Shown piece by piece: positions 60,221 to 64,000 of a stretch of DNA of 64,000 nucleotides. The notes beneath the pieces are model-generated. The model ran no database searches. It was not told the DNA's origin and worked only from the letters and a program-made list of their open reading frames with translations. Made by a program: the position numbers and the translations under genes. Source of the stretch: Streptococcus pseudoporcinus LQ 940-04. Its GTDB lineage: Bacteria > Bacillota > Bacilli > Lactobacillales > Streptococcaceae. The stretch is taken from NCBI RefSeq assembly GCF_000188035.1, contig NZ_AEUY02000005.1, positions 1,116,001-1,180,000 on the forward strand, given 5' to 3'. Every line of letters starts with the position of its first letter. Position 1 is the first letter of the stretch.

Positions 60221-60799
60221 ATGTCACAAACACATCGGCTTGTAATGATTGCAACCTTGTCAACCATTTCTTTTTTATTAATGTTTGTCGGTTTTGCAAT
60301 TATTCCGGGAGCACATTTTTTGAAAATCGAATTTTCGATAATACCTGTTATGTTAGCGTTAGTTCTACTAGATCTTAAAAGTGCTTATACCGTCTTATTA
60401 TTACGAAGCTTGCTGAAATTAATTCTTAACAATAGCGGTGTCAATGATTTTATCGGCCTACCTATGAATATCTTGGCCTTAGGCTTATTTGTAACGGCAT
60501 TTGCAATGTTTTGGAATCCGAAGAAGACACGCAAACAGTTTATTGGGGCTGCCTTAATTGGGACAGTTATGTTAACGCTTGTGATGCTGATACTGAACTA
60601 TTTTTATGCTATTCCCTTATATGCAAAGTTTGCTAATTTTGATATAGGAGCCTTTATTGGTGTAGCTAAATACTTAGTTACAATGGTATTGCCATTTAAT
60701 TTGGCGGAGGGAATAATATTTGCAATTTCATTTTATTTTGTTTATATTGCTAGTAAACCAGTTTTAGAAAGATACATCAATTTACCATATGAAAACTAA
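60221..60799 (+). CDS. ribU: Riboflavin transporter RibU (ECF S component)
   Basis: The 192-residue protein has about six membrane segments, with LVMIATLSTISFLLMFVGFAIIPGAHFLKIEFSIIPVMLALVLLDLKSAYTVLLLRSLLKL typical of RibU. It uses an energy-coupling module encoded elsewhere. The FMN riboswitch upstream supports the substrate. AAATTGGAGGAAC precedes the ATG, and the PAP2 gene overlaps its end by 11 bases. Confidence 0.95.
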   Translation: MSQTHRLVMIATLSTISFLLMFVGFAIIPGAHFLKIEFSIIPVMLALVLLDLKSAYTVLLLRSLLKLILNNSGVNDFIGLPMNILALGLFVTAFAMFWNPKKTRKQFIGAALIGTVMLTLVMLILNYFYAIPLYAKFANFDIGAFIGVAKYLVTMVLPFNLAEGIIFAISFYFVYIASKPVLERYINLPYEN

Positions 60800-61439
60800 A
60801 CAAACTTATCTATTAAGGTCATCATTTGCATTTTTAATTTTTGTGATGTTGGGATATACTGTCCAGTTTTATCCCTATTCACTTGTGGTATTTGACGATA
60901 GGGTTCAAAATGCTATCAGAGGTTCCTTGCCAGATCAGCTAACAAGCGTCTTTAGGGCTATCACCTATATGGGGAATGTCTCAACGCAAGTCCTTGTAGT
61001 TGCACTATTAACAATACTTTTCCTGATCAAAAAATGGAAGACAGAGGCTTTATTTCAATTAACGAATGGCCTTTTAGCAGGCTTATTGGTCACAGGTTTT
61101 AAATTTGTGTATCAACGGGCACGTCCTAGTTTAGAGCATATCGTATATGCAGGTGGTTATTCTTTTCCTAGTGGACATGCTATGGGGGCCATGATGATTT
61201 ATGGAGCACTTATGGTGATTTTACTGGGACGCTTTCAGAAGAAAAGCACAAAAATACTAGTAATACTTACATTTTCGACACTAATTTTGTTGATTGGCTT
61301 GTCTCGTATCTATCTGGGTGTGCATTACCCTACAGATGTTATCGGTGGTTTCGTTCTGGGTTATGGCATATTGAATCTATTATATCCTTATTATAAAGAC
61401 AAGCGTTTTGAATGGCGCTTTCAATCAAAGCAGAAATAA
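60789..61439 (+). CDS. PAP2 family membrane phosphatase
   Basis: The 216-residue protein has six membrane segments and the three phosphatase motifs KFVYQRARPSLEH, SFPSGHAMG and SRIYLGVHYPTDVIGG, whose active site faces outward. Members act on undecaprenyl or phosphatidic acid phosphates. Coupling to ribU (11-base overlap under one FMN riboswitch) raises the possibility of an extracellular flavin phosphate substrate; that is inference. Confidence 0.9.
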   Translation: MKTKQTYLLRSSFAFLIFVMLGYTVQFYPYSLVVFDDRVQNAIRGSLPDQLTSVFRAITYMGNVSTQVLVVALLTILFLIKKWKTEALFQLTNGLLAGLLVTGFKFVYQRARPSLEHIVYAGGYSFPSGHAMGAMMIYGALMVILLGRFQKKSTKILVILTFSTLILLIGLSRIYLGVHYPTDVIGGFVLGYGILNLLYPYYKDKRFEWRFQSKQK

Positions 61440-61444
61440 TGGTT

Positions 61445-61470
61445 AACAACTCGAAAGGGTTGTTTTTTTT
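61445..61470 (+). terminator. Terminator of ribU-PAP2
   Basis: AACAACTC (61445-61452), GAAA loop, GGGTTGTT (61457-61464) and a T run. Confidence 0.8.
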
Positions 61471-61481
61471 AGGTTAAATTG

Positions 61482-61490
61482 TGCTAAAAT
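61482..61490 (+). promoter_or_regulatory. Extended -10 directly before the radical-SAM gene
   Basis: TGCTAAAAT ends at 61490, 6 bases before the ATG at 61497. As at 42775, transcription should begin on or next to the start codon. Confidence 0.5.
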
Positions 61491-61496
61491 GGGAAT

Positions 61497-62417
61497 ATGA
61501 AAAAACGTTACCAAACACTGAATGATTACTATCGTAAACTATTTGGTGAAAAAATATTTAAAGTCCCTATTGATGCAGGTTTTGATTGCCCAAATCGTGA
61601 TGGAACAGTAGCACATGGAGGCTGTACCTTCTGTACTGTTTCTGGTTCAGGAGATGCTATCGTAGCGCCAGACGCACCCATTAGAGAGCAATTTTACAAA
61701 GAGATTGATTTTATGCATAGGAAGTGGCCAGAGGTTAGTCATTATTTGGTTTATTTCCAAAATTTCACGAATACGCATGCCTCTTTAGAAGTCATTAAAG
61801 AACGCTATGAACAAGCTATTTTTGAACCTGGTGTCATTGGTATCAATATTGGTACCAGGCCAGATTGTTTGCCTGATGAAGTTATTGCTTACCTGGCAGA
61901 GCTAGCAGAAAAAATGCATGTCACTGTAGAACTTGGCCTACAGACAACTTACGAGGAAACATCACGGCTGATTAATCGTGCTCATTCCTATGAATTGTAC
62001 CAGGAAACGGTAAAGCGTCTTCGAAAATACCCTAAAATTGAAGTTGTTGCTCATCTTATCAATGGCTTACCCGGAGAAACACACCAGATGATGATTGAAA
62101 ATGTGAGAAGATGTGTCACAGATAATGACATTCAAGGTATTAAGCTCCATCTTTTACATTTGATGACAAATACGCGCATGCAGCGTGATTACCATGAAGG
62201 ACGTTTGCAATTACTGAGCCAAAAAGAGTATGTTAACATTATTTGTGATCAGTTGGAAATCATTCCCAAAGAGATCATCATTCATCGTATTACAGGAGAT
62301 GCGCCAAGGGAGATGCTAATAGGTCCCATGTGGAGCTTAAATAAGTGGGAGGTATTAAATGCCATTGATAAAGAAATGGAAGCCAGGGATGCTTATCAGG
62401 GCTGTCGACTAATCTAG
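61497..62417 (+). CDS. Radical SAM protein, TIGR01212/YtqA family
   Basis: The 306-residue protein begins KKRYQTLNDYYRKLFGEKIFKVPIDAGFDCPNRDGTVAHGGCTFC, where the three cysteines of the C-x8-C-x2-C-type pattern bind the [4Fe-4S] cluster. Later blocks are NIGTRPDCLPDEV, VELGLQTTYEETS and HLINGLPGETHQMM, shared with Elp3-like enzymes. The reaction is not established. No ribosome site is seen before the ATG (GGGAATATG). Confidence 0.9.
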   Translation: MKKRYQTLNDYYRKLFGEKIFKVPIDAGFDCPNRDGTVAHGGCTFCTVSGSGDAIVAPDAPIREQFYKEIDFMHRKWPEVSHYLVYFQNFTNTHASLEVIKERYEQAIFEPGVIGINIGTRPDCLPDEVIAYLAELAEKMHVTVELGLQTTYEETSRLINRAHSYELYQETVKRLRKYPKIEVVAHLINGLPGETHQMMIENVRRCVTDNDIQGIKLHLLHLMTNTRMQRDYHEGRLQLLSQKEYVNIICDQLEIIPKEIIIHRITGDAPREMLIGPMWSLNKWEVLNAIDKEMEARDAYQGCRLI

Positions 62418-62436
62418 GATATGCCAAAAGGAGTCT

Positions 62437-63276
62437 ATGATGACAAAAACAATCATTGCTATTCAAAACTTATCAAAATCTTATGGCTGCCAAGTCGCAC
62501 TTGATCAATTGACCTTGACAGTTGAAGAGGGAGAAATATTTGGCTTTCTTGGGGCTAATGGTGCTGGAAAATCAACTACTATCCGATGTTTATTAGGATT
62601 AATCACTTGTAGTAGTGGACAGGTTAGTCTGTTTAACAATCGTTACCAAAACTTATCAAAAACCTTGGCCCATATTGGGTATATGCCTTCAGAAGCCATG
62701 TTTTATCCTAATATGACTGCTAAGGAGATCATTGACTTTGCCGCTAAAGCTCATGCTAAGACAGACTGTAGTAGAGAAGCAGACCGGATTTGTCAACTCC
62801 TAGAAGTACCACTAACCAAGAAAATTAAGGATTTATCCTTAGGAAACCGTAAAAAAGTCAGTATTGTTTGTGCCATGCAGCATCAGCCCGATTTATTGAT
62901 TTTAGATGAGCCAACATCAGGGTTAGACCCCCTCATGCAAGAGCGTTTCTTTCAACTCTTGTTAGAAGCGAAAGCAACTGGTAAGACGTGTTTTTTATCC
63001 TCTCATGTTTTATCAGAGGTTAAAGCATATTGTGATCGTGTTGCTATTCTAAAAAAAGGAAGGTTGGTGACCATTGATCGAGTTGAAAATCTCATGCAAG
63101 GTCAGAAAAAACTAGTTACAATGTGGAAAAATGGCCAATCAAGCACGCGTACATTTGAAGGGAAAGCCAGTGATTTACTCAGAGAATTGAGTCAAATGGA
63201 ACTTGATGATATTTTAATTGAAGAACCCTCCTTAGAGGACCTCTTTATGCACTACTATGAGGAGGAAATAAGATGA
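62437..63276 (+). CDS. ABC exporter ATP-binding protein (BcrA/CcmA class)
   Basis: The 279-residue ATPase has Walker A GANGAGKST, Q-loop YMPSEAMFYPNMT, the signature LSLGNRKKVSI, Walker B LLILDEPTSGLD and the switch His in SSHVLSE. It pairs with the permease gene that follows by an ATGA overlap. Exporters of this type often act in drug or peptide resistance; no substrate can be assigned. Confidence 0.92.
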   Translation: MMTKTIIAIQNLSKSYGCQVALDQLTLTVEEGEIFGFLGANGAGKSTTIRCLLGLITCSSGQVSLFNNRYQNLSKTLAHIGYMPSEAMFYPNMTAKEIIDFAAKAHAKTDCSREADRICQLLEVPLTKKIKDLSLGNRKKVSIVCAMQHQPDLLILDEPTSGLDPLMQERFFQLLLEAKATGKTCFLSSHVLSEVKAYCDRVAILKKGRLVTIDRVENLMQGQKKLVTMWKNGQSSTRTFEGKASDLLRELSQMELDDILIEEPSLEDLFMHYYEEEIR

Positions 63277-64000
63277 TTATTAAGCATGAGTTGCAAGAAA
63301 ACAAAAAAAGTCTTCTGATTTGGGCATTCTCTGTAGGTATTAGTAGCGCTTTATGCATTCTACTCTATGAGAATATTGCTGATAGTGTTAAAGATATCGC
63401 TTACCTCTATCAAAATATGGGAGGTGTTTCAAAGGCTTTGGGAATGGACAAAGTCTCCATAGCAACTTTGAATGGCTACTATTCGTCAGAAATTGCTTTG
63501 ATTTATTCGATTGGCGCAGCTATGTTTTCAGCTATGTTAGGAATATCAATGCTATCTAAGGAAGAAGAAGCGCATACAGCAGAGTTTCTCTTTAGCCTAC
63601 CAATAAGTCGCCAAAAGGTTTTTAGGAAGAAATTTCTTAGTATTTTAATTTTGCTGATATTATTCAACATAATAGCTATTGCTCTTGAGTACTTGGCACT
63701 TTATAAAGTAGGAATGACCTTTGATTATGGAGCTTTCGCGCAATATCATTCTTTAGTACTAATCATGCAGATAGAAATCGCAAGTATTTGCTTTATGATT
63801 TCTGCTTTTGCTAAGAAAAAGCTAGTTGGTTTAGGAATGGGGCTCGCTTTATTTGGCTATTTTATGGACCTTATATGCCGCTTAATTGATAAAGTAGATA
63901 GTCTTAAGTATATAACACCATATTATTATGCAAATGCTACTGATAGATTTGCTGGTATAGAGCTTGATGCTGTGATGTTAGTCATTGCGACCACTATGAT
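63273..64000 (+). CDS. ABC-2 type permease (partial, cut by window end)
   Basis: The frame opens at the ATG overlapping the ATPase stop (AAGATGATTATT, with GGAGG upstream) and stays open for 242 codons to the window end. It reads MIIKHELQENKKSLLIWAF at the start, then hydrophobic segments and the soluble loop LSKEEEAHTAEFLFSLPISR that is typical of ABC-2 permeases. The remainder lies beyond 64000. Confidence 0.9.
   Translation, partial: MIIKHELQENKKSLLIWAFSVGISSALCILLYENIADSVKDIAYLYQNMGGVSKALGMDKVSIATLNGYYSSEIALIYSIGAAMFSAMLGISMLSKEEEAHTAEFLFSLPISRQKVFRKKFLSILILLILFNIIAIALEYLALYKVGMTFDYGAFAQYHSLVLIMQIEIASICFMISAFAKKKLVGLGMGLALFGYFMDLICRLIDKVDSLKYITPYYYANATDRFAGIELDAVMLVIATTM

Noticed and set aside
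60054..60378. Open frames across the FMN riboswitch
   Set aside because: The bases belong to the conserved RFN aptamer and the start of ribU.

Overview
The window is a chromosomal segment of a low-GC Gram-positive coccus, almost certainly a Streptococcus of the pyogenic group. The evidence is the 16S-tRNA-Ala-23S-5S-tRNA-Asn-tRNA-Arg operon, a ComX/SigX gene behind a pyogenic-type ComR box, the CovR/CovS pair, the TtrA-like absence of any phage or plasmid gene, and the order of the housekeeping operons. I cannot fix the species from sequence alone. No CRISPR array, insertion sequence, prophage or resistance gene was seen.

Layout. 1-760: end of comFC and hpf (ribosome hibernation) with cre-like sites in its promoter. 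800-6600: one rRNA operon with RNase III processing stems and three tRNAs. 6830-7393: competence sigma factor sigX with a complete ComR operator and promoter. 7498-14241: the yqeG-yqeH-yhbY-nadD-yqeK-(isochorismatase pseudogene)-rsfS-methyltransferase-DJ-1-like-tmcAL operon (ribosome assembly, NAD synthesis, tRNA modification). 14340-15609: MerR-type regulator pseudogene and yebC. 15743-20889: an amino-acid binding lipoprotein and a methionine uptake operon (metQ, an M20 peptidase, metN, metI) preceded by a MET-box. 21070-23930 (minus): rsmG-ktrB-ktrA. 24079-26292: lemA, htpX, yceD. 26511-28688: covR-covS. 28884-32830: nrdR-dnaB-dnaI-der. 33049-41270: SWI/SNF helicase, an unknown protein, murC, a GNAT acetyltransferase, mltG, greA. 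41398-44759: yidC and acylphosphatase (minus), then an SpoU methyltransferase, an HD protein and a BI-1 family membrane protein. 45024-51169: yneF, then the tightly overlapping murI-XTPase-yfcE-cbpB-xerD-like-scpA-scpB-rluB-yidD operon. 51190-51899: trmL with an attenuator-like leader. 52526-59959: an alpha-galactoside uptake and hydrolysis locus (AraC regulator, msmEFG-type ABC transporter without its ATPase, alpha-galactosidase, mutarotase) under a cre site. 60019-61439: FMN riboswitch, ribU and a PAP2 phosphatase. 61497-64000: a radical-SAM protein and an ABC exporter cut by the window end.

Most of the window is conserved core genome. The parts that deserve attention are regulatory: the ComR box of sigX, the MET-box cluster, two apparently leaderless genes with identical promoter-to-ATG spacing, a hairpin leader before trmL, a perfect 19-bp inverted-repeat element between metI and ktrA with degenerate relatives elsewhere, and the FMN-controlled ribU-PAP2 pair. 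Several proteins look like catalytically altered relatives of enzyme families (the DJ-1-like protein without its cysteine, the XerD-like protein without its first catalytic arginine).
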